Shown in pieces: positions 20,429 to 29,869 of a stretch of DNA of 64,000 nucleotides. Position numbers and translations under genes: made by a program. Position 1 is the stretch's first letter. The number at the start of each line of letters is the position of its first letter. A model generated the notes under the pieces. That model saw nothing but the letters and a program-made list of their open reading frames with translations, was not told where the DNA came from and searched no databases. Source of the stretch: Sciurus carolinensis (Eukaryota > Chordata > Mammalia > Rodentia > Sciuridae); NCBI RefSeq assembly GCF_902686445.1, contig NC_062217.1:87229758-87293757 (forward strand). The letters are read 5' to 3'.

Positions 20429-20901
20429 ATTGGTCAGATGTCAGTGGGACTCTGAGATATTGCAGATTTCCTCTATTGGCTTGTAGTGTCCCTGTAGATT
20501 TTCCAGTGTATCACCTCCCAGCCTTCAGTAGCCTGAAGTCTTGGAGGAACTTGATAATGCAGTGCTTCCGAAGAAAACTGCCCCTAGCCCCCTACTGGTT
20601 CCAGGGCTTGGAGCTGGCTCTGTGCGGAAAGGCTTTCACTGGGGGGCCTGCTCCGAGAAGCTGGAGAAGCTGGCCGTGTGGGAGGAGCCCACTGCCAGAG
20701 TGTGCAGGGCTGCCTGGGGAACACTGTAGCTGCCCTGCCCTACTCTGATAAGCCATCTCTATCTGGGCCTGTCGCCCAGGCCGAGCTTCACCCGGTGGGG
20801 GAGACTCACCCGTGGCTCTATTTTAGTCTGAGTCTCTCAATGCCTCCCCTTCTTGAATCCTGGGTTCTGGAGTGACTGGAGATGCAGTTACCCTCTAGTT
20901 C

Positions 20902-20911
20902 GCCATCTTGG
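20902..20911 (-). promoter_or_regulatory. YY1-like site at L1-d 5' end
   Basis: Sense-strand CCAAGATGGC ends about 9 bases from the element start (20920). It matches the AAGATGGC core of the YY1 site near position +13 of human L1, which directs accurate start-site use. Function here is inferred from similarity and position. Confidence 0.6.
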
Positions 20912-20965
20912 ATCGCCCCCCATAATACTTGATAATAAATAATGGGTATTGGTTTTTGTGTTTAC

Positions 20966-21765
20966 TTACTTTATTTATTTTTTATTTTTTACAGACTGCA
21001 TTTTGATTCATTGTACACAAATGTGGCACATCATTTCGTTTCTATGGTTGTGCACGATGTAGATTCATACCATTTGTGTAATCTTACATGTACATAGGGT
21101 AGTGATGTCTATCTCATTCCACCATTTTTCATACCCGTCCCTCTCATTTCCCTCTATGTAATCTAAAGTTCCTCCATTCTTCTCTAACCCCCTACCCCCC
21201 ACCCCCATTATATATCATCATCCATTTATCAGGGAAAACATTAGGTCTTTGATTTTTTGGGATTGGTTTATTTCACTTAGCATGATATTCTCCAATTCCA
21301 TCCATTTATCTGCAAATGCCATAATATTCTTCTTCTTTATGACTGAATAATATTCCATCATGTATATATACCACAGTTTCTTTATCTATTCATCTGTTGA
21401 AGGGTATCTAGGATGGTTCCACAATCTAGCTATTGTGAATTGAGCTTCTATAAACATTGATGTTGCTGTGTCACTGTAGTATGCTGATTTTAAGTCCTTT
21501 GGGTATAAACTGAGGAGTGGGATCACTGGGTCAAAATGTGGGTCCATTCCAACTTTTCTGAGGATTCTCCACACTGCTTTCCAGAATGGCTGCACCAATT
21601 TGCAACTCCACCAGCAATATAAAAGTGTGCCTTTTCTCCACATCCACGCCAACATCTTTATTGCTTGTGTTCTTGATAATAGCCATTCTAATTGGAGTCA
21701 GATGAAATCTTAGAGTTGTTTTAATTTGCATTTCTCTAGTTACTAGAGATGTTGAACACTTTTTA
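20966..21765 (-). mobile_element. 5'-truncated LINE-1 (L1-e)
   Basis: Minus-strand L1 3' end: a T-rich start, 3' UTR (GATTCATTGTACACAAATG, CATACCATTTGTGTAATC), then ORF2 C-terminus to about 21765. It includes the cysteine-motif region (around 21600-21655) with frame breaks. The C-rich complement at 21190-21205 lacks telomere-like units, marking an older 3' UTR than L1-b/c. It lies within the Tigger-like fossil. Confidence 0.9.
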
Positions 21766-22100
21766 TTGATATTTTTAGACTGTATTTTATGTTTTGAAAA
21801 GTTTACTGTAAAATAGTACACCATGCTGCATCACTAGCAGCCTCAGACATCTCATACTTCATGTAGATACACTCAGTGATGTTTCATCAATAAGATCTCT
21901 TAACAAAGCATTTCTCAAACATCCCCATCATTGAATGATGTACTCACACTGTGCACAAACACGCTTGATTTTAAAAAGGCTAGAAGACTATCGTCCACAA
22001 AGTTAATGTCCTTAAGAGGTTAGGTCTTTTCATTTATATTATTACATGTTATTCAAATTTCCTATAATTAAAATTAGTTCAAATATTGTATAAAATATTT

Positions 22101-22272
22101 ATTTTATTTTATTTTATTTTTATTTTTTCTTTTTTTTATTATTGTAAACAAATGGGATACATGTTGTTTCTCTGTTTGTACATGGCGTAAAGGCATACCA
22201 TTTGTGTAATCATAAATTTACATAGGGTAATGTTGTTTGATTCATTCTGTTATTTTTTTTCCCTTCCCCCCA
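22101..22272 (-). mobile_element. 172-base LINE-1 3' stub (L1-f)
   Basis: Only the 3' UTR end of a young L1: T-rich tail (22101-22143), ATTGTAAACAAATGGGATAC, CATGTTGTTTCTCTGTTTG, ending in CCCTTCCCCCCA. Exact 14-base TGTATAAAATATTT repeats lie at 22087-22100 and 22273-22286. Nearly identical to the L1-b 3' end. Confidence 0.95.
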
Positions 22273-22809
22273 TGTATAAAATATTTTTAAATATGAAAAA
22301 TTAATCTGATAATTAAAATATATTTACTCTATACTTTTGGATACCCATATCATATGTATGTTCTTCTAGAGTTTTTTTGTCATCTTATAAAAATGGGAAT
22401 CATATACTGCATTGGACATTTTTCATAGCTCACTATTGGTTCCCTTAATGGGTATTTCACTTGTGAGATTATTAGATTTAGTAATGAAATTTGGGGTCAA
22501 AATACTAAAGTCAACTTTAATTTTGAACATACTACATACATGGTGTTACAGAAATTTCTACCAACTGGAAATAATTTTATCATATGTTCAATAAATCTGA
22601 GTATTGTAATACTTTCTTCTTTGACTGAGAGGGAAACAATTAATCCAACTTTGAGTTCTATTTCTTTTGGTATAAAGTTTTAATTATCCAGAATTTTTTT
22701 GATGACTTAACTATTTATGCCTTTGCCTAATTTCCTATTAGTATGTTGAGTTTTTATCTATTGGTTTACAAGAGTCTTTTTAACTTTATTTTATTTTTGT
22801 CTTAGAGAT

Positions 22810-22844
22810 AATAAACCTTTCTATCAAGTGAAAAAAAAAATGAG
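22810..22844 (+). promoter_or_regulatory. Poly(A) signal, A-run and target repeat
   Basis: AATAAA at 22810-22815, then after 15 bases A10 and TGAG (22831-22844), the same A-run/TGAG that precedes L1-a at 7542-7556. It marks the 3' junction of the L1-a insertion if the 3'-transduction reading is right. Confidence 0.65.
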
Positions 22845-23165
22845 TAATGAGGTAAGACTTCATCATTCCAGTTTGGAGGAATGGCTCCTCCCAAACCAGA
22901 TAAAACTTTTGCGTGTAAGAAGGGAGAGAATATACCCCAAAAGTATTCACTTAGAATTAAACTTTGTATTTTCCTTATGAGCTCAGTATATCCTTAAAAC
23001 AGAATTTTAATTTGTGTTCCCATAAAACCTGTGCAGATATGGATTCAAATATAGGTTGGAGAATTACGTCATCAAGGTCAGAAGTGTATGATGTATGAAC
23101 TGCACATGTGATTCAGAGTTTTATGTAATTCCCTCATTTAGGGGCAGAAAACCAGGAGTGAGAGG
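22831..23165 (+). repeat. Tandem duplication copy 2, right half
   Basis: Matches 6768-7110: TGAGTAATGAGGTAAGACTT, GGAGGAATGGCTCCTCCCAA, AAGTATTCACTTAGAATTAA, and CCCTCATTTAGGGGCAG. It keeps a few bases near 23101-23130 that copy 1 has lost or changed. It is followed by an ID as in copy 1. Confidence 0.85.
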
Positions 23166-23199
23166 AATTAACTTCTTTCTTCATTCATTCCTTCCTTTT

Positions 23200-23279
23200 C
23201 AGTTCTGGGGATTGACTCCAGGGTTCCATGTTCCATGTATGCCAGGCACATGCTCAACCACTGAGCCATATTCCCTGCC
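23200..23279 (-). mobile_element. ID SINE
   Basis: Reverse ID following the duplicated unit: AGTTCTGGGGATTGACTCCA, a diverged middle (GTTCCATGTTCCATGTATGC), CTGAGCCATATTCCCTGCC. Equivalent in position to the ID at 7252. Confidence 0.85.
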
Positions 23280-24309
23280 ATGACAGGAGTTTTTTTTTTT
23301 TTTTTTTTTTTTAATTAAAGAAAAGCATAAAAATAATAGAGCACTGTATAAAGTAAACATTAAAGTATCTACTACCAACCCAACCCCCACCTTAATCTCA
23401 GAAGTTGTCACCACTATAACTTGCTTTGGAAGATTGTCATGGAGATGGTCCAAGCTATAACATTTGTGACTTAGATTAAGTGTCTTGACCCCTGAATATT
23501 ATTGAGCAGCAATAGTGTTCACATAGTGCAGGTGAGACTCAGACCACAAGCTTGGGTGGGAAATAGAACTGTTTTTCCTAAGTTTAATTTCTATTTCAAA
23601 ATCCATTTGCTGGATGGTGTTGGGATATTGGGGTCATCCTAACCTTCCCTAGTGTTGAGTCTAGGCAGAGGGACATGAGAGGTTCAAGATACATGGGGAG
23701 AGACCCAGCTGTTCCTGCCGTCTTTTGTCCTTCTGGAGGGACAAAGCTGCTGTTGGTTTGACATGAAAAAAGAAAAATACTAACTACAGGACATCAGGCA
23801 TTTAGGATTTGGTCGGGGAGGCATCTGGGGAGTATAGGGCTAATGGGCACCATCGCCCTACTGAACCATCGGGTACTGAGTGTTGTGAAGTTCAGTCTTG
23901 GCTGTGAATGACACAAACCTTCATTTGAGTTCTTCCCTCCTAACTGCTAAGCCAGCACAATCTTTGGGGAAGCTTTGGAATAGAAATTACAGATGATCCT
24001 GTTGGGAGGGAGAAGATGACATGGCAAAAAAAGATAATTTGAGAAACATACAAACTTTAAAGAAAAACCTGAACAATAGCCCCTCTTGCCTTTGAGACCT
24101 CCCATTTGAGGTATAAATGTGCTAAGGCCAGAGTCAGGTGACAGAGTTGAATTCATAGTTGCTCTGTGGCTTGCCTTTATGTGATAAACAAGTTTATCAT
24201 TTGTAAATAATGAATTTTCTACACTTATTTTCAATTCCAACATCTCTTTGTTTGTTTGTTTAGTTGTAGTTTTTTTGTTTTCCTTCTTTTTTTATTGCAC
24301 AGAGTTAGC
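23280..24309. other. No gene recognised; T24 run
   Basis: A T-run at 23290-23312, then about 900 bases of unique-looking sequence with no long open frame. A GTTT run lies at 24246-24260. Confidence 0.45.
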
Positions 24310-24450
24310 CTCCACTCTGCTGTGGAATAGGGTGGCGAGAGCAGGCACCTTGGTCCTTCTAATGTTTCCCAATTAAGTTTGATGCTTTTGGTAGACGCCC
24401 TATATCAGGTGAAGGAAATTTTTCTTTATTCCATATTTACTAAGCACTTT
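24310..24450 (-). mobile_element. Ancient L1M ORF2 fragment
   Basis: Plus-strand GGCGAGAGCAGGCACCTTGG, then GCCCTATATCAGGTGAAGGA and TTCTTTATTCC parallel the reverse complement of L1 ORF2 just after the reverse-transcriptase core ('gagagagggcatccttg ... tatcaggttaaggaa'). Strongly diverged. Confidence 0.5.
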
Positions 24451-24894
24451 TTAAAAGTAGATTATCTATTTAGTAATAAACAGAAACTATTATCTTACAA
24501 ATAAGGAACAGTTGTTGAATTTTAATTATTTTTTGCTTGTATATGAGATAATAATAATATCAATAAGCTAATTGGTTACTAGACTATTTTTTAGGACAAT
24601 TTTAGAGAGATTGAGAAAATAGCATATTGCAGAGTTCTCATGTCCCTTCCCCAACATAAGCTTTTCCCTACTATTGACATCTTACATTAGTATGGTATAT
24701 TTGTTGCAATTAGTAAACTGATAATAAAACATTGTTTTTCATTAAAGCCCATACTTTATTTTGATTTCCTTAGTTTTCCCTAATATCCTTTTTCCCTTCC
24801 AATGTTCCATGCAGGATGCCATATTACATTTAACTGTTAAGTACTTCCCCTTTGGCTCCTCTCTGCAGTAATAGTTTCTCAGATTTTCCTTTAA

Positions 24895-25072
24895 ATTTTT
24901 TTTTTTCTTCCTGTACTGGGGATTAAAGTCAGGGGCACTCTATGACTGAGTAATATCTCTAGCCCTTTCAATTTTTTTTTTTTTTAATTTTGAAATAGGA
25001 TCTTGCTAAGTTGCTGAGGCTAGTCTTGTACTTATGATCCTCCTGCTTCAGCCTCCTGAGTAGCTGGGATGA
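24895..25072 (-). mobile_element. B1-dID composite SINE
   Basis: Reverse composite: T-run, CCTGTACTGGGGATTAAAGT, internal T15, ATAGGATCTTGCTAAGTTGC, and TCAGCCTCCTGAGTAGCTGG. Shortened at its B1 5' end. Confidence 0.88.
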
Positions 25073-25267
25073 TCTTGGCATTTTGAAGAATATTAATCAG
25101 GTATTTTGTAGAATGTCTCCCAATTGGCATTTGTGTATGTGTGTTTGTGTGTGAGAGAGAGAGAGTGTGTGCGTTTCCTCATTGTTACACTGGGGGTTAT
25201 GAGTTTTGGGAAGCAGATCACAGAGGTGCGGTATCATTCTCATCATATCTTATCAAAAGTATACAGT

Positions 25268-25360
25268 AGTAGGGAATGAGGGTGTTGCTCAGTGGTGGAG
25301 CACATGTTTAGCATGCATGAGGACCTGAATTCAATCTATACCACTGGTGGGGAAAAAGCA
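25268..25360 (+). mobile_element. ID SINE
   Basis: Forward ID: GAGGGTGTTGCTCAGTGGTG, GCATGCATGAGGACCTGAAT, CAATCTATACCACTGG, with only a short A tail. Confidence 0.85.
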
Positions 25361-25633
25361 CATATTATTAGCAGAACCTATCACTATCAATATCGACGGT
25401 GAACATGTGGTTGAGCTAGTGTTTCTGAGTTTTCTCCACCGGAAAGTTGTTTTCTTCACCCAACTCCCCAATCCATACTGTACCCTTTGAGAGAAAGTCA
25501 CTCTGTGCAGCTCACAATTAAGAAGTGGGACGTTATACTTTGTTTTCTTCAGGGTGGAATAGTTACATAAATTATTTGGAATTCTGCATGGGAGGTTTGC
25601 CTGTTTTCCTCATTTACTCATTATTACCTTATA

Positions 25634-25728
25634 TCTTTTGTTTCTATTTTGTGATACTGTGGATTGAACCCGGGGCCACATGCATGCTAGGCAAGTACTA
25701 TTCTACCACTGAGCTATATCTCACCTTT
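25634..25728 (-). mobile_element. ID SINE
   Basis: Reverse ID: TTGTGATACTGTGGATTGAA, CCCGGGGCCACATGCATGC, CACTGAGCTATATCTCACC. Confidence 0.88.
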
Positions 25729-25734
25729 TTTTAG

Positions 25735-26290
25735 GTGGGATATTTTTGAATATTGAGTCAATTTTTTCTATTCTGCCTATTTATTCCTTGGTCAATTTTG
25801 ATGTTATATTTTACTGGGAATTTTTGTTTCATCAGATTCCAAATTTATTGACATTAAGTTCATGCTATTATGATCTTAAAAGTCCTATGAATACGTAAGC
25901 ATGCCACCCTTCTCATTCTAAACTTGCGACTTTTCTTTTTCTGATCAGTCTTGCAGGGAATTGTCTATTTTCAATCATCTTGGTGAAGAACAAGTTTTGG
26001 TTTGGTTGATTCTTTCTATTGTTTCTATATTTTACATTTCATTACGTCTTACTTTTTGTTTTTGCGGTGCCCAGGGCCTTGTGCTTGCAAGGCAAGCACT
26101 CTACCAACTGAGCCATATCCCCAGCCCTACTTCTTACTTTAATCTATATTATTTTCTTCCTCCTACTTTGTTTATGTTTCCTCTGTTGTCCTTTCCCTAG
26201 TTTATTGTGTTTATTTTCCATCTTTCATACTTTTACATAAATGCATATAAAGTGTGAATTCCCTCTACATCCCCCACTAGGCATTTTCCC
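25735..26290 (-). mobile_element. Ancient L1M ORF2 fragment
   Basis: Plus strand reads as the complement of the linker between L1 endonuclease and reverse transcriptase: TTTCTGATCAGTCTTGCAGG, AATTGTCTATTTTCAATCAT, AACAAGTTTTGGTTTGG, then TTAATCTATATTATTTTCTT and CATCCCCCACTAGGC. An ID interrupts at 26051. No open frame. Confidence 0.75.
26051..26128 (-). mobile_element. ID SINE
   Basis: Reverse ID inside the L1M piece: TTTGCGGTGCCCAGGGCCTT, CAAGGCAAGCACTCTACC, GAGCCATATCCCCAGCCC. TCTTACTTT recurs on both sides, a probable target-site duplication. Internal GGGGATTGAACC is deleted. Confidence 0.88.
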
Positions 26291-26344
26291 TGAGTTTTAA
26301 AAAAATGTAGATTTGTTGTTGTTGTTGTTAAATTAGAAATATTT

Positions 26345-26672
26345 CACAGGAGGCTGATTCTGGGGGATCATAAGTTCAAAACCAGCCTGAGTGACTTAGA
26401 AAGATCCTATCTCCAAAAAGAAAAAAGTAGCTTAGTGGTAGAGTGCTTGTATAGCATTCTTTTTTTAAATACTTTTTTTTAGTTGTTGATGAACCTTTAA
26501 TTAATTAATTAAATAATTAATATGCTGTGCTGGAAATCAAACCCAGTGCCTCCCACATGCTAGGTAAGCACTCTACCACTGAGCCACAACCCCAAGTCCC
26601 TTGCCTAGTATTCTTAAGGACTTGGATTCTATCCCCAGTACAAAAAATAAAAAAATAAAAAAAATAATCAAA
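26345..26672 (+). mobile_element. B1-dID composite SINE split by an ID
   Basis: B1 part 26345-26420 (GGAGGCTGATTCTGGGGGAT, TTCAAAACCAGCCTGAG), ID-type tail GTAGCTTAGTGGTAGAGTGC, interrupted at 26462, resuming at about 26600 with CTTGCCTAGTATTCTTAAGG and GATTCTATCCCCAGTAC plus an A/T tail. Confidence 0.88.
26463..26600 (-). mobile_element. ID SINE, long-tail variant, nested in a B1-dID
   Basis: Reverse ID with the extension TTTAGTTGTTGATGAACC and TTAATTAATTAAATAATTAA linker, body GTGCTGGAAATCAAACCCAG. CTTGTATAGCATTCTT before it and CTTGCCTAGTATTCTT after it look like a 16-base duplication, now with three differences. Confidence 0.92.
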
Positions 26673-26814
26673 ACTGTCATTGTGTTTTTCTATTGAGCCA
26701 CTGATACTTAGGAGTGAGTGTACTTTTAAATTTCTAATATACGTGTCTTTAAAAAACATCTTGTTAAACTGAAATAAATTTGGTATAGACTGTCTCTATG
26801 CTTGGTGATATAGT

Positions 26815-27140
26815 CTGGCCCACAGTAAAAAAACCTCCATACATTGCGGACTGTACCTGTCTTGATATGAAAAAAATTAGACCCTTACCTAAGAGTATAC
26901 TTTTATAACCACGCAATGGAGTCTCAGCCAATCATAGGCTGCCAACTGATCAGGCCATGTCTTTACAAAGAAAAGGCTGACTGGAGTCAATCAGGTTGTT
27001 TCTGTATGTCCTTTAGCCTCTTCTCTGTCTAAAAATATAACCTGCACACTGGTCGGGTGGGGCATTCTGAACTATCTTTGGTCCAGGGTGTTGCCTGATT
27101 TTAGAACTAACTTTGTAAAATTTAACTGGTCTCATTTTTT
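26815..27140 (+). mobile_element. LTR-like element (family shared with 53.2 and 57.6 kb)
   Basis: CCAATCATAGGCTGCC at 26917 (CCAAT-type box), CTAAAAATATAACC near 27030 (TATA-like), then GTTGCCTGATTTTAGAACTA. The last motif recurs as GTTGCCTGATTCTAGAATTG at 53169 and GTTGCTGATTCTAGAATTGC at 57608. No internal retroviral sequence nearby, so probably a solo LTR. Confidence 0.5.
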
Positions 27141-27889
27141 CTTTTAATAGCTTTTATTATTGATTTCTAATTTAAAGATATCAAGCACAGACATTATGAT
27201 TTGTAGACATTAATTTTTTAAACTAGTTGGAGACTTTGTGACCCAATATATAATCAGTTTTTCTAAAACTTTGTCTGAAAAGAACAGATATGTCCCCATT
27301 TTGAAGTATATGTTTCTATATACATTATTAGATTAGCCCAGAGATTTCCAAACTTTGTCTGTCACAGTATCCTTAATATCTAAATAATTATTTTTGTACC
27401 ACCCTGAGACTAAAAGAAATACCTAATGGATCTGTTAGATCCCAGTGACTTAGTAAATATTTGTGTCCTAAGAATTTGAAAAATAATGCATATAATTGAA
27501 AGAAAAATATTTTTAACTTCTTAACCATGATTGCTTATGAACTGACTGGGTATGCCTGTTGGGCACTGCACAACTTTCCAAACCTTAGAAGCAAATTGGA
27601 TGCTACTGCCAGTCTTATTCTTATTCCATGTTGATATTCCCCTGGCAATTGCTTTTTATCACAACTTCTGAAAACCCAATCACAAAGACTTCACAAAGAA
27701 GTCAAGGAAAGAGGGTAGTGATCTAATGTTGAAACTGTGAACTCCCTAGCTAGTAGCTTCTTGCGTAGTGCCTGACCAGATGTTACGTGTAGCTATTTCC
27801 ACAGAAACTTATAGCCATCTGCAAGGTCCTTGTGACTCCACTTCAGCACTTTGGGATGTCTCAGTGTAGAGTCTGGAAATCATGGGATT
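27141..27889. other. AT-rich, no gene; possible L1M remnants
   Basis: TTATTGATTTCTAATTTAAA at about 27158 resembles L1M ORF2 complement, but the rest is not recognisable. Confidence 0.4.
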
Positions 27890-28262
27890 AGGATCATGTT
27901 GTTCCATTGTTCTACACTTTATTAATTAATTATATGTTTGATCTTTCAGTTTCTCAGTTAGAAGTGTCTTAAAACCTCCCATTATAATTGCGAATTCAGA
28001 CATTTCTTCTTGTCATTTATGCCAGTTTTTGTTTTATAATTTAGAGGTTCTGTAATTTGGTATGTTATGTCTCCTGATAGATTTTTTCTGTTATTATTAG
28101 ATGATGTCTCTCTATCTTTATTAATAATTGCCCCCATATTCTATTCTGTTGTTGATATTGTGATACCCACTTCATTTTGGTTAGTATTTGTCTGATCTCT
28201 TTTTTAGTCACTTATTTTCAATATTTCTATGCTGGTTCCTTTTAAGTTTTGCTTCTTGTAAG
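27890..28262 (-). mobile_element. Ancient L1M ORF2 fragment
   Basis: Plus strand follows the complement of the L1M ORF2 start: GATCTTTCAGTTTCTCAG, CCTCCCATTATAATTGCG, GCCAGTTTTTGTTTTATAAT, ATGTCTCTCTATCTTTATTA, then a TCATTTTGGTTAGTATTTG block. Same orientation as 25735-26290, probably the same dispersed element. Confidence 0.7.
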
Positions 28263-28310
28263 TAATATACAGATGAATTTGAAAAAAAACAAACAAACAC
28301 AAACTGACAA

Positions 28311-28530
28311 TTTTTTGCTTTGTTTTGTTTAGAAGTGGTAGGGATTGAACCCAGGACCTCCAGCATGCTAGGCAGGTGCTCTACCCACTGAGCCATTCCC
28401 AGTCCTTTTTATTTTATTTTGAGACAGGGTCTCATTAAGTTGCCCAGGCTGGCTTCAAACTTCCAATGCTCCTGTTAAGCCTCTGGAGTCGATGGCATTA
28501 CATGCATACACCATCATACCCAGCTTAGTT
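28311..28530 (-). mobile_element. B1-dID composite SINE
   Basis: Reverse composite: GTGGTAGGGATTGAACCCAG, GAGCCATTCCCAGTCC, GAGACAGGGTCTCATTAAGT, GCCCAGGCTGGCTTCAAAC, CATACACCATCATACCCAGC. Nearly full length. Confidence 0.9.
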
Positions 28531-29055
28531 TCTGGCTTCTTGATTATCAAGGCTGACTACCCCAATGCGTGTATCATCCAGCCCTTGGTTTCCCCTCCTG
28601 TTTTTCCTCTTTAATAACTACTGTTTCTTGTAAAAAAATTGACTTTGCTAAGCTGGAATAACTCTGGTCCTGGGATAAGTAGGGGAAGGAAGAATTTGGG
28701 AGTTATTTACACAAATCACTTGGTTTTCTTGGAGTTCAGTCACTTAATGGTTTCAATTAGTACCTCTTTTCACAGAGCATCCAGTATCAGCTGTGGTACA
28801 GAACTAGATGCAAGTTGGAAGAGTAGGAGTTAACAGTCTGCACTTCCTGGGTTAATGTATCCACAATTATTTCCATAGCTAGACTGGCAAGAAGTTCTGG
28901 AGTCAAGAAGATGTGCCAGCTTTGGAGACTCATGTCTTTAGGCATGAAGAAGCTAAAACATTTACAGGGTTGTTAGTGCCCATGTGATGTGGCTTGGGAA
29001 GGATCTTATAAGCCCCAAATCCTGCCATTATTGTTTCTCCTTATGGATCTTGAGT
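28531..29055. other. No feature recognised
   Basis: Unique-looking sequence; open frames of ~60 codons have no recognisable similarity. Confidence 0.45.
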
Positions 29056-29180
29056 CCCCCACCACCAGTACTGGGGATTGAACCCAAGAGTGCTTTATAC
29101 TGAGCAACATCCCCAACCCTTTTTGTTTTTTATTTTGAGACAGGGTCTCCCTCAGTTGCTGAGGCTGGCCTTGACCTTGC
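29056..29180 (-). mobile_element. B1-dID SINE, 5' truncated
   Basis: Reverse ID part (CAGTACTGGGGATTGAACCC, TTTATACTGAGCAACATCC) and the start of reverse B1 (GAGACAGGGTCTCCCTCAGT, GCTGAGGCTGGCCTTGACC); the remaining B1 is missing. Confidence 0.85.
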
Positions 29181-29869
29181 CACTGCATCCAAATGACATT
29201 TTTTTCATTGTTAAGAGGTTTGGTTAAATGGTATGTGTCCTTCAACCTTCCTGAGTTGGTCATTCTAGAGGAATGCCAGTCACTGAAGGCAAGGCCATGA
29301 TGGGAATGCAAGGTTGGATAATGGGAACAGAGAAGTAGGAAAATGGGCAAGATGGGCATTGCTTATCAAACAATTTTATCAAGGTAGTCCTTCTCTCAGT
29401 TTATATTATGTAAAGTTATTCTAGCCCCTGCCTTGCTCATTAACATGGTTGTTAAGGTCCTACTGGGCCCCACAGTGAACTTTTCATTATCTGAAACACA
29501 GTGGAGGGCTGGGTGAGCCACCTTGATGGGGCCACTTACAGAAAGTACAGGTTCTTGGGGTGATGATTCCAGCACATTTCAGTTCTCACTAATATCCGCC
29601 CTGCCTCATTCAGGTTTAAGCAAGCTGTTGCACTGGTTCCAAGAAGATTCCAGAATAGTTAACTTAATTGCACACCCAAGTATGCTCATAAAGGAAGTGG
29701 GTGAAAGGTCTTAGTAACTTGTTAGTTCACCCCCTACAGAGAATCACACTCCATCCAATCTCCCTTGCTAGTGCCTTAGGAAACAGGAAAATCTTTGGGC
29801 TGTCCCCTGAAACTTTCACTTTCATTTTTTTTTTTTTTTGGTCTCATTATTTGTTTGTTGTTTGTCTTT
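29181..29869. other. No feature recognised
   Basis: Unique-looking; T-runs at 29194-29200 and 29827-29839. No convincing exon. Confidence 0.45.

Larger units (their letters stand above)
19808..20920 (-). mobile_element. 5'-complete, 3'-truncated LINE-1 (L1-d)
   Basis: Minus strand: the 5' UTR start at 20920 with GATCCAAGATGGC, ~490 bases of GC-richer 5' UTR, ORF1 from 20428, then an abrupt end in ORF1 at 19808. An exact 13-base repeat CATAATACTTGAT flanks it (19795-19807 and 20921-20933). There is no poly(T) at the 3'-end side. An L1 with an intact 5' end and a target-site duplication but no 3' end or tail is unusual. Confidence 0.9.
19575..21990 (+). mobile_element. Tigger7/MER44-like DNA transposon fossil, interrupted by L1s
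   Basis: Starts at a TA with CAGTCACATGACACATAAGG, then GGTCAACAATGGATGACAAG and GTCCCATAAGATTATGAAGG. It resumes after L1-d at 20921 (ATACTTGATAATAAATAATG) and after L1-e at about 21766 (GTTTACTGTAAAATAGTAC, CAGCCTCAGACATC). I recall this pattern from the mammalian pogo-type MER44/Tigger7 group; the subfamily name is from memory. A second copy is at 61595-61990. No transposase frame is recognisable. Confidence 0.6.
18684..22829 (+). other. Candidate 3'-transduced segment of L1-a
   Basis: Between the end of L1-a (A-run ending 18683) and the resumption of duplication copy 2 (22831) lie 4.1 kb that are neither L1-a nor part of the duplicated unit. The segment ends AATAAA (22810-22815), 15 bases, then A10. 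That is what an L1 transcript ending at a downstream poly(A) site would leave. Removing nested elements (ID, L1-d, L1-e, L1-f) leaves roughly 2 kb of original DNA, including a Tigger-like fossil. A later independent insertion of this DNA cannot be excluded. Confidence 0.6.
24600..25500 (+). mobile_element. Ancient L1M-type repeat, interrupted by SINEs
   Basis: CATCTTACATTAGTATGGTA, TAAAGCCCATACTTTATT, AGTTTCTCAGATTTTCC, TATTTTGTAGAATGTCTCCC, GATCACAGAGGTGCGGTATC and GTGTTTCTGAGTTTTCTCC follow, in order, a very common mammalian interspersed sequence I associate with L1M 3' regions. It is broken by a B1-dID (24895-25072), a TG/GA simple repeat near 25134-25170 and an ID (25268-25360). Confidence 0.65.

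Noticed and set aside
20395..20875. Plus-strand open frames and higher GC as a possible CpG island exon
   Set aside because: This is the antisense of the L1-d 5' UTR, which is naturally GC-rich.
27310..27400. hAT/Charlie-type terminus (TTTCCAAACTTTGTCTGTCAC)
   Set aside because: Similarity limited to about 20 bases with no second end.
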